DNA of 64,000 nt from Sphingoaurantiacus capsulatus. Its GTDB lineage: Bacteria > Pseudomonadota > Alphaproteobacteria > Sphingomonadales > Sphingomonadaceae. The stretch is taken from NCBI RefSeq assembly GCF_042648405.1, contig NZ_JBHRXV010000006.1:1-64000 (forward strand), written 5' to 3'. Position 1 is the stretch's first letter, and every line of letters begins with the position of its first letter. A program made the translations under genes and the position numbers. Below are positions 17,737 to 26,039 of the stretch, piece by piece. The notes below the pieces were generated by a model, which ran no database searches, had not been told where the DNA came from, and saw only the letters and a program-made list of their open reading frames with translations.

Positions 17737-18867
17737 ATGATCGAGGCGGATTACTACGAACTGTTGGGTGTCGAGCGAACCGCCGACGACAAGGTCATCA
17801 AGACCGCCTATCGCGGGCTTGCGATGAAATTCCACCCGGATCGCAATCCGGGCTGCACCGACTCCGAGGCGAAGTTCAAGGCGATCAACGAAGCCTATGA
17901 CTGCCTGAAGGATCCGCAGAAACGCGCCGCCTATGACCGCTACGGCAAGAGCCAGCCGCATGGCGGCGGCGGCCCCGGGCCGGGCGACTTCGGCGCCTTC
18001 GCCGACATCTTCGACAATATTTTCGGCGAGTTCACCGGCCGTGGCCGCGGCGGGCAGCAGCAGCGCTCGGCCGCGACCCGCGGCGCCGACCTCCGCTACG
18101 ACCTCGAGCTGAGCTTCGAGGAAGCCTATACCGGCAAGACCGCCGACCTTGAGATCGATGTGTCGGCCGGCTGCGACCATTGCGCCAGCACCGGCGCCAA
18201 GCCGGGCGCGCAAGTGCAGACCTGCGGCACCTGCCACGGCGCCGGCCAGGTCCGCATGCAGCAGGGCTTCTTCGTCGTCGAACGTACCTGCCCCGGCTGC
18301 CGCGGCGTCGGCCAGGTGATCGGCGACCCGTGCGACCCCTGCCAGGGCACCGGCCGTGTCGAGCGCCGCAAGACGCTGCAGGTGAAGGTGCCCGCGGGCG
18401 TCGACGAGGGCACGCGCATCCGCGTTGCCGGCGAAGGCGAAGCGGGTTTCCGCAACGGCCCGCCGGGCGACCTCTACATCTTCGTCCACCTGCGCGCGCA
18501 CTCGCTGTTCAAGCGCGACGGCACCACCCTGTTCGCGCAGGCGCCGATCTCGATCACGACGGCGGCACTTGGCGGCGAGATCGAAGTGCCCTGCCTCGAC
18601 CGGCAGGGCTGCACCATCAAGATTCCCGCCGGCACCCAGACCGGCAAGCAGTTCCGCGTGCGCGGCAAGGGCATGCCGCCGCTGAACCACGGCGGCTTCG
18701 GCGATCTCGTCATCCAGGTCGACGTCGAGACGCCGGTGCGCCTGTCCGCCCGCCAGCGCGAACTGCTCGAGGAATTCCAGCAGATTGAGGGCACCGAGAA
18801 CAACTGCCCCAAATCGAGCGGCTTCTTCGCCAAACTGAAGAACGCCTGGGACGAACTGACGGACTGA
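17737..18867 (+). CDS. dnaJ: Co-chaperone DnaJ (Hsp40)
   Basis: A 376-residue type I DnaJ. The J domain contains the HPD tripeptide (MKFHPDRNPG). A Gly/Phe-rich linker follows (GGGGPGPGDFGAFADIFDNI), then four zinc-finger repeats CDHCASTGAK, CGTCHGAGQV, CPGCRGVGQV and CDPCQGTGRV, and the C-terminal substrate-binding domains. It stimulates DnaK ATPase and hands over clients. It is directly downstream of dnaK. ATG 17737 gives MIEADYYELLGVE, the standard N-terminus; the upstream in-frame sequence holds the hairpin. Confidence 0.98.
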   Translation: MIEADYYELLGVERTADDKVIKTAYRGLAMKFHPDRNPGCTDSEAKFKAINEAYDCLKDPQKRAAYDRYGKSQPHGGGGPGPGDFGAFADIFDNIFGEFTGRGRGGQQQRSAATRGADLRYDLELSFEEAYTGKTADLEIDVSAGCDHCASTGAKPGAQVQTCGTCHGAGQVRMQQGFFVVERTCPGCRGVGQVIGDPCDPCQGTGRVERRKTLQVKVPAGVDEGTRIRVAGEGEAGFRNGPPGDLYIFVHLRAHSLFKRDGTTLFAQAPISITTAALGGEIEVPCLDRQGCTIKIPAGTQTGKQFRVRGKGMPPLNHGGFGDLVIQVDVETPVRLSARQRELLEEFQQIEGTENNCPKSSGFFAKLKNAWDELTD

Positions 18868-18893
18868 GGGTCTTCGACCCGCTTTCCCTTTTT

Positions 18894-18975
18894 CATCGTC
18901 ATCCCCGCGAAGGCGGGGTTCCATTGATTCAAGCGTCGGCGCTAATGGATTCCCGCCTTCGCGGGAATGACGATG
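18894..18975. repeat. Inverted palindromic repeat pair, type A
   Basis: A left arm containing CATCCCCGCGAAGGCGGGG (within 18894-18923) and an inverted right arm containing ATTCCCGCCTTCGCGGGAAT (within 18946-18975) lie 22 bp apart; each arm is itself a palindrome with the loop CGCGAAGG. The right-arm core also fits the ATTCCC-N8-GGGAAT form of the Neisseria dRS3 repeat. Related copies occur at 25907-26010 and 48014-48112. It is a REP/BIME-like element after dnaJ. Confidence 0.85.
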
Positions 18976-19000
18976 GGGGTTGGTGGCGCTCCACCATGCC

Positions 19001-19162
19001 CCTCGCCCGCTTGCGGGAGAGGGAGGGGCCCGTCCTCCGTAGCTTTAGCGGAGGAGGATGGGAGGGTGAGGGTGTTCCGCCCTCTCCGCTTGGCACCCTT
19101 CAGCGGAAAGCTCGCTTACGCTCGCACACCCTCACCTAGCCTCTCCCGCAAGCGGGAGAGGG
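19001..19162. repeat. Nested inverted repeat block (CTCTCCCGC/GCGGGAGAG arms)
   Basis: The left arm CCTCGCCCGCTTGCGGGAGA (starting at 19001) and right arm CCTCTCCCGCAAGCGGGAGA (starting at 19140) are inverted copies. Inside are a second pair GGTGAGGGTG/CACCCTCACC and a local hairpin CCTCCG/CGGAGG near 19033-19055. Together with the preceding repeat it fills the 338-bp gene-free gap 18868-19205; I see no gene there. It sits 43 bp before the DUF2157 gene. Confidence 0.8.
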
Positions 19163-19205
19163 ACTTACCCTTGCCCCTCCGCGCCCAACCGCCGATAACG
19201 CCCCC

Positions 19206-20315
19206 ATGGCGCTCGACCGCAAGCTCGACGAATGGCAGGCCGCCGGCCTGATCGATGCCAGCACGGCCGACGCGATCCGCGCCCACGAATCCGAAACCTC
19301 GCGCCCGATCGCGTTATGGGCGACGATCGGCATCGGCCTGTTCGCGCTGGCGCTCGGCCTCGTGCTCGTCGTCGCCGCCGGCTGGGACATGATCCCCGCC
19401 TATGTGAAGCTCGGTGTCCACTGGGCGATGACCGCCGCCGCCGCCACCGTCGTCTGGCAGGCGCGCCGCCGCGATCGGCTGTGGCTCGGCGAAGCCGCGC
19501 TCTTCCTGCTGATGGCACTGGTGCTCGCCGGCGTCGCGCTGCAGGGGCAGGTCTATCAGGTGACCTCGCCGGTGTGGGAAGCGCTCGCCTGGTGGGCGCT
19601 GTTCGTCACCCCTGCCGCGCTGCTTGCCGGCCGCACCCGCCTCACCGCTTATGGCTGGGCCGGCATGACGGCGGTGCTCGCCATCGCCTTTGCCGCCGAC
19701 AACGGCCTGTCCGGGGCGATGCGCGCAGTCGCCGCCGACAACCTGCCCGCCGCGCTGCCGCCGGCGCTGGTCTTGCTCTCGCTGATCCTCGGCAACAACA
19801 GCTTCTCGGTCGGCATCCGCGAGGCCGGCCTCGCGCTGCTGCTCGGCGCGGTCAGCCTCGCGCATTTTGCCTGGGCGACGGCGGTGACGCCCGATGATGC
19901 CGCCGCGATGGCCTTGCGCCTGCCGCTCGCGGTCATCGTCGCGGGCGCCGCCGCCTTCCTCGCCGGCAAGCTCGGGCGCGGCGCGGCGCTGGTGCTGCGC
20001 ACGGCGCTGATCGCCGGCGTCATCGCCGTGCTGCTCGCCGCCGCCATCCCACATGCCGACGCGCTCGCCCCCCGCCTGTTCGGCGCTTTCGCCTTCTTCG
20101 GTCTCTGGGGTGCCGTCGCCAAGGCGGCGCATGACGGCGGCTGGCGGGTGCTGTTCGGTATCGCCATCGGCATGATCGCGGTGCGGCTGTTCATCGTCTA
20201 CGTCGAGCTGTTCGGCGGCCTCGCGCTGACCGGCATCGGCCTCATCGTCGGCGGCGCGCTGCTGATCGGCCTGACGCTCGCCTGGGCCAAGCTGATGAAG
20301 CGGACCCCGGCGTGA
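19206..20315 (+). CDS. DUF2157 domain integral membrane protein
   Basis: A 369-residue protein. The N-terminal ~45 residues are soluble (LDEWQAAGLIDASTADAIRA), the usual start of DUF2157, followed by 9-10 transmembrane helices with LWATIGIGLFALALGLVLVV as the first. DUF2157 proteins are of unknown function and often sit next to GDYXXLXY proteins, as here: the next gene starts with GTG overlapping this stop (GTGA). The pair is therefore likely to form one membrane complex. The start follows an intergenic repeat block; no clear Shine-Dalgarno sequence is visible. Confidence 0.85.
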   Translation: MALDRKLDEWQAAGLIDASTADAIRAHESETSRPIALWATIGIGLFALALGLVLVVAAGWDMIPAYVKLGVHWAMTAAAATVVWQARRRDRLWLGEAALFLLMALVLAGVALQGQVYQVTSPVWEALAWWALFVTPAALLAGRTRLTAYGWAGMTAVLAIAFAADNGLSGAMRAVAADNLPAALPPALVLLSLILGNNSFSVGIREAGLALLLGAVSLAHFAWATAVTPDDAAAMALRLPLAVIVAGAAAFLAGKLGRGAALVLRTALIAGVIAVLLAAAIPHADALAPRLFGAFAFFGLWGAVAKAAHDGGWRVLFGIAIGMIAVRLFIVYVELFGGLALTGIGLIVGGALLIGLTLAWAKLMKRTPA

Positions 20316-20812
20316 AGGGCGCCTGGCTCGCCGCGGCGCTGGCGCTGCCGCTCGTCGGCCTCGCCGCCGGTGTCGCCTTGCAGGAGACCGGCGCGAAGGG
20401 GGCCAGCGAGTGGCGCATCCCCGTCGCCGGCTATGACCCGCGCGATCCGCTGCGCGGTCGCTACATCACCTTCCGCTACGTCTGGACCGTCTCCGGCCCG
20501 GCGCACCTCTGCCGCAACGCCGGCTGCGACCTCTGTCTCGAAGAAGGCGGCACCCATGTCCGCGCGGTGGCGAAGGGCGACAGCTGCCCGGCGCGCGTCG
20601 ACCCGGTCACCAGCCGCATTGCGCTGACCTACGCCCCCGAGTTCGGCACCGACGGCCAGCCGCTCGCCGCGATGAGCCGCATCTTCGTGTCGGAGGCGAG
20701 CGCCCCGCGGCTCGAAAAGCAGCTGCAGGCCGGCCCGATGGTGATGCGCGCCCGCCTGACGCGCGACGGCCGCCTGATAAACGATGCACTGGAACCGGGG
20801 AGGCGAGAATGA
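20312..20812 (+). CDS. GDYXXLXY-domain protein, membrane-anchored
   Basis: A 166-residue protein with an N-terminal hydrophobic segment (GAWLAAALALPLVGLAAGVA) and the family signature in the form DPLRGRYITFRY (consensus G-D-Y-x-x-L-x-Y). Four Cys occur in the mature part (LCRNAGCDLC and DSCPARV), possibly forming disulfides or a metal site. It is predicted to face the periplasm. The GTG start overlaps the DUF2157 stop, and its own stop overlaps the MBL start (ATGA), so three genes are translationally coupled. The function of the family is unknown. Confidence 0.82.
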   Translation: MKGAWLAAALALPLVGLAAGVALQETGAKGASEWRIPVAGYDPRDPLRGRYITFRYVWTVSGPAHLCRNAGCDLCLEEGGTHVRAVAKGDSCPARVDPVTSRIALTYAPEFGTDGQPLAAMSRIFVSEASAPRLEKQLQAGPMVMRARLTRDGRLINDALEPGRRE

Positions 20813-21705
20813 CGAAGAAGATGCTGGCGCTGCTGCTGCTCGCCGCCGCCACGCCAGCGGCCGCGCAGCAGGACATGTCGAAGGTCGAGGTGCGCACCGA
20901 GCAGGTGGCGCCGGGCGTCCATAATCTGATCGGCGCGGGCGGCAACATCGGCGTCTCCACCGGTCCCGACGGCACCTTCATCATCGACGATCAGTTCGCG
21001 CCGCTGACCCCGAAGATCGTCGAAGCGCTGAAGAAGATCGACGACAAGCCGGTGCGCTTCGTCCTCAACACCCACTGGCACTTCGATCATACCGGCGGCA
21101 ACGAGAACCTCGGCAAGGCCGGCACCTTGATCGTCGCACACGACAACGTCCGCACCCGCATGTCGACCGACCAGTTCATGGAGGCGCTTCAGCAGCGCAT
21201 CCCCGCCTCGCCGGCGGTGGCGCTGCCGGTCGTCACCTTCGATTCCAGCACGACCTTCCACATCAATGGCGACGCGATCCGCGCCGTCCACGTGCCGCAC
21301 GCGCATACTGACGGCGACAGCCTCGTGCAGTTCACCAAGGCCAACGTCGTCCACATGGGCGATGTGTTCAACAACACCAGCTTCCCGTTCATCGACCTGT
21401 CGTCGGGCGGCAGCGCCGCCGGGCTGATCGCCGGCCTCGCCAAGGGCATCGCGCTCGGCAACGCGCAGACCCGCTACATTCCCGGCCACGGCGCGGTGGC
21501 GAGCCGCGACGAGCTCACCGCCTATCACGCGATGGTCGCCGATGTCGTCGGCAACGTCCGCGCCGGCATCGCCGCGAAGCAAAGCGCCGACCAGATCGTC
21601 GCATCGAAGCCGGCCGCCGCCTATGACGCCAAATGGGGGCAGGGCTTCATCAAGGCCGACGTCTTCGTCCGCGCCATCCACGCCAGCCTGACGAAGAAGC
21701 GCTGA
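20809..21705 (+). CDS. Exported MBL-fold metallo-hydrolase
   Basis: A 298-residue metallo-beta-lactamase-fold protein with a signal peptide (KKMLALLLLAAATPAAAQ). The zinc motif HxHxDH appears as NTHWHFDHTGGN (His89, His91, Asp93, His94), with later ligands in VPHAHTDGDSL and YIPGHGAVA. It is a periplasmic hydrolase of unknown substrate; beta-lactamase activity cannot be claimed. It is coupled to the upstream GDYXXLXY gene by ATGA. Its 3' end abuts a truncated LytTR regulator gene in the same direction. Confidence 0.88.
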   Translation: MTKKMLALLLLAAATPAAAQQDMSKVEVRTEQVAPGVHNLIGAGGNIGVSTGPDGTFIIDDQFAPLTPKIVEALKKIDDKPVRFVLNTHWHFDHTGGNENLGKAGTLIVAHDNVRTRMSTDQFMEALQQRIPASPAVALPVVTFDSSTTFHINGDAIRAVHVPHAHTDGDSLVQFTKANVVHMGDVFNNTSFPFIDLSSGGSAAGLIAGLAKGIALGNAQTRYIPGHGAVASRDELTAYHAMVADVVGNVRAGIAAKQSADQIVASKPAAAYDAKWGQGFIKADVFVRAIHASLTKKR

Positions 21706-21721
21706 CCTCGCTCCTGCGCAG

Positions 21722-22030
21722 CATAGGCTCGCTTCTCGGCCGCCGCCGCACCTCGGCCGCGATCTGCTCGCGCTCGAAATGGAGGGTCACTACGTCCGCG
21801 CGCATACCGCCGCAGGCAGCACGCTGATCCTGATGCGGATGCGCGATGCCGTGGCCGAACTGGACGGCATTGACGGGATGCAGGTCCATCGCAGCTGGTG
21901 GGTGGCGCGTTCGGCGGTCGAAAATGCTGCGCAGCATGGCCGCAGCATAACGCTCAGGCTGAAGGGCGGAATCAAGGCCCCGGTCGCACGCAACAGTGTG
22001 CCGGCGTTGCGCGCCGCGGGCTGGCTCTAG
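21722..22030 (+). pseudogene. 5'-truncated LytTR DNA-binding domain (regulator remnant)
   Basis: The frame from ~21722 reads HLGRDLLALEMEGHYVRAHT, then LILMRMRDAVAELDGIDGMQ and VHRSWWVARSAVENAAQHGR, a nearly complete LytTR DNA-binding domain ending at a TAG at 22028. There is no start codon with a Shine-Dalgarno sequence, and the receiver or membrane domain normally in front is gone; the frame continues back into the MBL gene without a start. An ATG at 21779 is inside the domain. I read it as the C-terminal remnant of a deleted LytTR-family regulator. It overlaps the convergent coq7 end by 4 bp. Confidence 0.72.
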
Positions 22031-22554
22031 AGGCGCTTCGAGGCAGCGATGGCTAAGCGGCACGCCGCGCGGATTCCGAGCGAGAGCAGCGGGTAGAGCG
22101 GCGCCTTCTCCGCCTCGTGGGCCAGCGCCGTCTCGCGATGCTCCAGCTCCTCGGCCTGGAACTCGGCGATATGGCCGGCCAGTTCGGGGTCGCTGCCGTC
22201 CGCCAGCTCGGCGCGCTGCTCGCTGTAGTGCCGGTCGATCTCGGTCTCGACGGCCACGGTGCAGGCCATCGCCGCACGCGGCCCCATCAGCGCGGTGGCG
22301 GCGCCGAGCGCGAAGCCCGCGACATGCCAGATCGGCTGCAGCGCGGTGGGGCGCACGCCCCGTTCGGCGACCAGCCTGTCGAACGCCGCAAGGTGCCGCT
22401 GCTCCTGCTCCGCCATCCGCGCGATCTCGCGGGCATAGGGGTGGCGGTTGCCGAGCACCGCGAGCTGGCCGGCATAGATGCGCGCCGCGCCATATTCGCC
22501 CGCCTGGTCGACGCGGATCATCGACTGGGTGTCCGCCGCCCGGTCGCCGGGCAT
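22027..22554 (-). CDS. coq7: Coq7-family demethoxyubiquinone hydroxylase
   Basis: A 175-residue di-iron hydroxylase of ubiquinone synthesis. Iron-ligand motifs are MIRVDQAGEYGAARIYAGQ (Glu20), EQEQRHLAAF (Glu51, His54), VAVETEIDRHYSEQ and AEELEHRETALAHE, in the order seen in Coq7/UbiM-group proteins. It hydroxylates demethoxyubiquinone in the inner membrane under aerobic growth. ATG 22554 gives the family-typical length. It follows dsbB with a 14-bp gap and is last in a minus-strand run of five genes. Confidence 0.93.
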   Translation of the reverse strand: MPGDRAADTQSMIRVDQAGEYGAARIYAGQLAVLGNRHPYAREIARMAEQEQRHLAAFDRLVAERGVRPTALQPIWHVAGFALGAATALMGPRAAMACTVAVETEIDRHYSEQRAELADGSDPELAGHIAEFQAEELEHRETALAHEAEKAPLYPLLSLGIRAACRLAIAASKRL

Positions 22555-22568
22555 GTGCGCGGGTCGCG

Positions 22569-23042
22569 TTACCGACGGGTCGCCAGCCACAGCACGCCTC
22601 CTGCAATGAGCGCCGACAGCAGCGCATTCCAGCCAGCGAGCGACAGGCCGAACAGTTCCCACGGAATCGCGTCGCAGCGCACGATCGGCGCCGACAGCAT
22701 GTTGGCGAAGATGTCGCCGTCGGCGGCCGGCGCGGCGCTGCAGGTGGTGGGGCCTGCCCACCATTTCCGCTCGACGCCGGCATGGAACAGCCCGAGCGCC
22801 GCGGCGACCAGCACCGACAGGCCGGCGAGGATCACGAAGGTGCGCCGCAGCGGATGCGCGCGCAGCACCAGCGCCAGCAGCCCGAAGCCGATCGCGGCCA
22901 GATGCGGCCAGCGCTGCCAGAAGCACATCTCGCACGGCGCGAGGCCGCCGAGATGCTGGAAGGCGAGCGCGCCGCCGAGCAGTGCCGAGGAGCCGAGCAG
23001 CGCCAGCGCATTGGCGGCACCGAGGGTACGAGCGTTCGTCAT
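22569..23042 (-). CDS. dsbB: Disulfide bond formation protein B
   Basis: A 157-residue protein with four transmembrane helices. The first redox pair is GLAPCEMCFWQRWPH (Cys37, Cys40); the second is in the periplasmic loop (TTCSAAP and IVRCDAIPW). DsbB reoxidises DsbA and passes electrons to quinones, so its position beside coq7 may reflect a shared quinone pool. ATG 23042 overlaps the stop of the upstream Nudix gene by 4 bp (ATGA), indicating coupled translation. Confidence 0.93.
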   Translation of the reverse strand: MTNARTLGAANALALLGSSALLGGALAFQHLGGLAPCEMCFWQRWPHLAAIGFGLLALVLRAHPLRRTFVILAGLSVLVAAALGLFHAGVERKWWAGPTTCSAAPAADGDIFANMLSAPIVRCDAIPWELFGLSLAGWNALLSALIAGGVLWLATRR

Positions 23043-23554
23043 GGCCGTCCTTTAGCATAGGGGAGCACCGCCAGCAGCTTTACGTCGATCGCGCAGCCCT
23101 CCCCCCGCTTGGCGGCGAGGAAGGCAGGGACCTCGGTCAGCTTCACCACATGCGGCACGATTTCCTCGTTGCTGACGCCGCCGCCCGTCCCAACCCGCGT
23201 CAGGCCGGTGGCGCGGAAAAGCCGGAAGGTCTCGCCGACCATGCCGGGGGAGGAGGCGAACTCGCCCAGCTCTTCCCAATGCTGCGCAGCAAAACCCGTC
23301 TCTTCCTCAAGCTCGCGTTCGGCGGAAGCCGCGGCTTCCTCGCCCGCGGTCTCGTCACCGACAAGGCCCGCCGGCAGCTCGATGCAGTTGCGCCCGAGCG
23401 GCACGCGCGCCTGCTCGACCAGCACCACCTCCTCCTCGTCGGTCAGCGCGAGGATGACGGCGGCGCCGATGCCGCGCGCCCGCTTCACATATTCCCAGCG
23501 GCCGTCGACGACCGCCTCGATATACTTGCCCTTCCACACCGTCGTCGCGGTCAT
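23039..23554 (-). CDS. NUDIX hydrolase (ADP-ribose pyrophosphatase-like)
   Basis: A 171-residue protein with a perfect Nudix box GX5EX7REUXEEXGU: Gly66, Glu72, and RELEEETGF at residues 80-88. It resembles the NudF/ADP-ribose pyrophosphatase group (YIEAVVDGRWEYVKRARG, LVEQARVPLG), hydrolysing nucleoside diphosphates linked to another moiety in the cytosol. The start ATG 23554 overlaps the stop of the PepSY gene by 4 bp; a longer frame to 23692 is antisense-type sequence. Confidence 0.9.
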   Translation of the reverse strand: MTATTVWKGKYIEAVVDGRWEYVKRARGIGAAVILALTDEEEVVLVEQARVPLGRNCIELPAGLVGDETAGEEAAASAERELEEETGFAAQHWEELGEFASSPGMVGETFRLFRATGLTRVGTGGGVSNEEIVPHVVKLTEVPAFLAAKRGEGCAIDVKLLAVLPYAKGRP

Positions 23555-24261
23555 CGCGGCCACCAGCGGCGGCGCGCGAACAGCAGCACGGCACCCGCGA
23601 TCACCGAGATCAGCGAGACGAGGCTGAAGGCGATCAGCCACGGGCTGTTGAAATTCTCGCGCCCGCCCCAGTCCATGATGTGGAGGCCCCACATGAAGTC
23701 GTAGACGCGCCAGAGCGTGGTGCGTTTGGCGATCACCTCGCCGGTCTCCGCGCTGACATAGAAGACGTCGCTGCCGCTCGAATATACCGGCCCGTGGAAG
23801 CGCACCGCCCAGGCCGGCTCGTCGCGGCGGAATTCGAGCGGGATCGCTTTGGGGTCGATCTTCGTCACTTCCTCGCTCGGCTCGCGGCCGGCATAGACCG
23901 CGCGCGCCGCATTGGCCGCGGCGAAGGCGGTCAACGGCGTCAGCGACTTGCCCGAGATGGCATCGACCATGCCGGCGCGGCCGTCAGCGTAGCGCAGCTC
24001 ATAGGCGGGGCGGCCGAGCCAGGTCTTCAGGGTCACGCGCTCGACGGGCCGCGTCTGCTTGACGATCGCCTCGGTCGGCGACAGCACCGCCTGCTGGCGC
24101 AGGTCGATCGCTTCCACCTTCTTGACCAGATGCTCGCCGCGCACCCGCTCGATCGGCGTGAACGCCATGAACAGGCCGCTCGCCACCCAGAGGATGATCT
24201 GCAGGCCGACGATCCAGCTCAGCCAGATATGAATTTTATAGAACGCGGGACGCAGCGCCAT
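23551..24261 (-). CDS. PepSY domain membrane protein
   Basis: A 236-residue protein: an N-terminal transmembrane helix (IHIWLSWIVGLQIILWVASG), a periplasmic region with two PepSY-like modules (YELRYADGRAGMVDAISGKS and DVFYVSAETGEVIAKRTT), and a C-terminal helix (LIAFSLVSLISVIAGAVLLF). Related proteins are often linked to siderophore or iron reduction systems, but none is nearby. It is first but one in a coupled run (PepSY, Nudix, dsbB, coq7) and 1 bp from the end of the membrane protein upstream. Confidence 0.85.
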   Translation of the reverse strand: MALRPAFYKIHIWLSWIVGLQIILWVASGLFMAFTPIERVRGEHLVKKVEAIDLRQQAVLSPTEAIVKQTRPVERVTLKTWLGRPAYELRYADGRAGMVDAISGKSLTPLTAFAAANAARAVYAGREPSEEVTKIDPKAIPLEFRRDEPAWAVRFHGPVYSSGSDVFYVSAETGEVIAKRTTLWRVYDFMWGLHIMDWGGRENFNSPWLIAFSLVSLISVIAGAVLLFARRRWWPR

Positions 24262-24262
24262 C

Positions 24263-24703
24263 TCAGACCTTTTGCGGGCGAGTGAACCAGGTGAACAGCA
24301 ACCCGCCGATCGCGCCGGCGAGGCCCAAGGCGATCAGCCCCTCGGTGGTGCGGGCGGAGCCGATCGGGGTGATATCGAAGTTCAGATACATCAGCCACAA
24401 CGCGGTGATCATCGCCGCCTTGCCGGCGACGGCATAGCCGACCCAGCGCGGCAGCTTGACGAAGCGCAGCACGATCGCGGCGACGAGGAAGCCGACGAGC
24501 AGCGCGATGGCGATCACCGCGCCCAAGGTCGGGGCGAGGCCGATGAGGTCGCCCCACGCCAGTTTCCACGCATCGCCCGGCCCGATCTCGGCGCCGACGG
24601 CGCGCAGGCCCTGGATGGTGAAATGGCTGTGAATGACGCTCGCGATGATGATGGTGGCCAGCACCGCGGCGACGAAGCCGCCGATCAGACGCTTGTAGTT
24701 CAT
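24263..24703 (-). CDS. Four-helix integral membrane protein of unknown function
   Basis: A 146-residue protein with four hydrophobic helices (RLIGGFVAAVLATIIIASVI near the N-terminus; LAPTLGAVIAIALLVGFLVA; YAVAGKAAMITALWLMYLNF; LIALGLAGAIGGLLFTWFT). ATG 24703 is chosen because AGGGGAGGG lies just upstream; a much longer frame in the same register is antisense to the sugar dehydrogenase gene. It is the first gene of the minus-strand run that continues into the PepSY protein. No family was recognised. Confidence 0.75.
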   Translation of the reverse strand: MNYKRLIGGFVAAVLATIIIASVIHSHFTIQGLRAVGAEIGPGDAWKLAWGDLIGLAPTLGAVIAIALLVGFLVAAIVLRFVKLPRWVGYAVAGKAAMITALWLMYLNFDITPIGSARTTEGLIALGLAGAIGGLLFTWFTRPQKV

Positions 24704-24790
24704 CTGCCCTCCCCTGCGGTTCGCGCCGCCCGCCTTTACAGCGTCAGGGGCGCGGCGCGATAGTGCCGCCAAATTTCGGGGGAGGCGAGA

Positions 24791-25888
24791 GTGATCAAAC
24801 GCGCGATGACGGCCCTGCTGGCGCCGCTGCTGCTGGCGGCGGGTGGCCCACCGACGGTGCCGCACCGCATCACCACGATGGCGACCGGCCTCGACCATCC
24901 GTGGAGCGTCGCCTTCCTGCCCGACGGCCGCGTGCTGGTCACCGAGCGCGCCGGCCGGCTGCGCGTGATCAGCGGCGGCAAGCTGCAGGCGAAGCCGATC
25001 GCCGGGGTGCCCGCCGTCTATGAGAACGGCCAGGGCGGCCTGTTCGACGTGCTGCCGCACCCCGACTTCGCCACCAACCGCCTGCTGTTCCTGTCCTACG
25101 CGGCGGGCACGCCGAAGGCCAACGCCACCCGCATCGCCCGCGCCCGGCTCGACGGCGACAGCCTCACCGACGTGAAGGTTATCTTCGAGGTCGCGCCGCT
25201 GAAGAACACCCCCGCCCACTATGGCGGCCGCATGGCGTGGCTGCGCGACGGCTCGCTGGTGATGACCACCGGCGACGGCTTCGACTATCGCGAGGCGGCG
25301 CAGCGCAAGGACGGCCTCATCGGCAAGACCATCCGCATCCGCCCCGACGGCAAGATCCCGTCGGACAACCCCTTCGTCGGCGTGAAGGGCGCGCGCCCCG
25401 AAATCTGGAGCCTCGGCCACCGCAACCCACAGGGCCTCGCCGTCGACCCGGCGACGGGGACGCTCTGGCAGCATGAACATGGCCCGCAGGGCGGCGACGA
25501 GGTCAATCTCATCCGCCGCAGCGCCAACTATGGCTGGCCGGTCGCCACCTATGGCCGCGACTATTCGGGCGCCGGCATCAGCCCGTTCAAGACCTACAAG
25601 AACATGGTCGACGGCGTGCTGACCTGGACCCCGTCGATCGCCCCCTCCGGCCTCGCCGTCTATCGCGGCGCGATGTTCCCCGAATGGCAGGGCGACCTGA
25701 TCGTCGGCGCGCTGGCGCATGAGCATGTGCGGCGCGTCGATTTGAACGGCACCAAGGTCGTCGGCCAGCAACGCCTGTTCCCCGACCTCACCGCCCGTAT
25801 CCGCGATGTCCGGGTGGCGCCCGATGGCGCGATCTGGCTAACGGTCGACGAGGATGAGGGCCGCGTGCTGCGGGTGACGCGGAAGTAG
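24791..25888 (+). CDS. PQQ-dependent sugar dehydrogenase family protein (soluble GDH/YliI-like)
   Basis: A 365-residue six-bladed propeller protein with a signal peptide (AMTALLAPLLLAAGGPP). Family signatures are TGLDHPWSVAFLPDGRVLV, GQGGLFDVLPHPDF, the quinoprotein segment EIWSLGHRNPQGLAVDP and WQHEHGPQGGDEVNLI. These enzymes oxidise aldoses with PQQ in the periplasm. GTG 24791 follows GGAGG. It is divergent from the membrane-protein run with an 87-bp gap. No PQQ synthesis genes are in the window, so activity depends on PQQ from elsewhere. Confidence 0.9.
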   Translation: MIKRAMTALLAPLLLAAGGPPTVPHRITTMATGLDHPWSVAFLPDGRVLVTERAGRLRVISGGKLQAKPIAGVPAVYENGQGGLFDVLPHPDFATNRLLFLSYAAGTPKANATRIARARLDGDSLTDVKVIFEVAPLKNTPAHYGGRMAWLRDGSLVMTTGDGFDYREAAQRKDGLIGKTIRIRPDGKIPSDNPFVGVKGARPEIWSLGHRNPQGLAVDPATGTLWQHEHGPQGGDEVNLIRRSANYGWPVATYGRDYSGAGISPFKTYKNMVDGVLTWTPSIAPSGLAVYRGAMFPEWQGDLIVGALAHEHVRRVDLNGTKVVGQQRLFPDLTARIRDVRVAPDGAIWLTVDEDEGRVLRVTRK

Positions 25889-25906
25889 GCGCCGCCCTCT
25901 CCTCCT

Positions 25907-26010
25907 CGTCATCCCCGCGAAGGCGGGGACCCAGTCCACTTAGATAAGGTGCCCGCGGCAGCGGGCAGGGTTAGGTTGAGGGCTGGATCCCCGCCTTCGC
26001 GGGGATGACG
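25907..26010. repeat. Inverted palindromic repeat pair, type A, with internal hairpin
   Basis: The left arm (25907-25934) contains ATCCCCGCGAAGGCGGGG and the right arm (25983-26010) contains its inverse GGATCCCCGCCTTCGCGGGG. Between them a local hairpin GCCCGC/GCGGGC lies at 25951-25966. It is the same family as 18894-18975 and 48014-48112, placed between a sugar dehydrogenase and an acylase gene. Confidence 0.9.
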
Positions 26011-26039
26011 ATAAAGAGAATGACCTCGGGGAGGACGCG

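Noticed and set aside
18894..19162. CRISPR-like array
   Set aside because: Repeats are inverted pairs of palindromes, not regularly spaced direct repeats, and no cas genes are present.
20809..21705. Calling the MBL-fold protein a beta-lactamase
   Set aside because: Only the generic HxHxDH zinc motif is visible; the fold is shared by many hydrolases and nothing shows antibiotic hydrolysis.
24704..25771. Long N-terminal extension of the four-helix membrane protein
   Set aside because: It is antisense to the sugar dehydrogenase; AGGGGAGGG before ATG 24703 decides the start.
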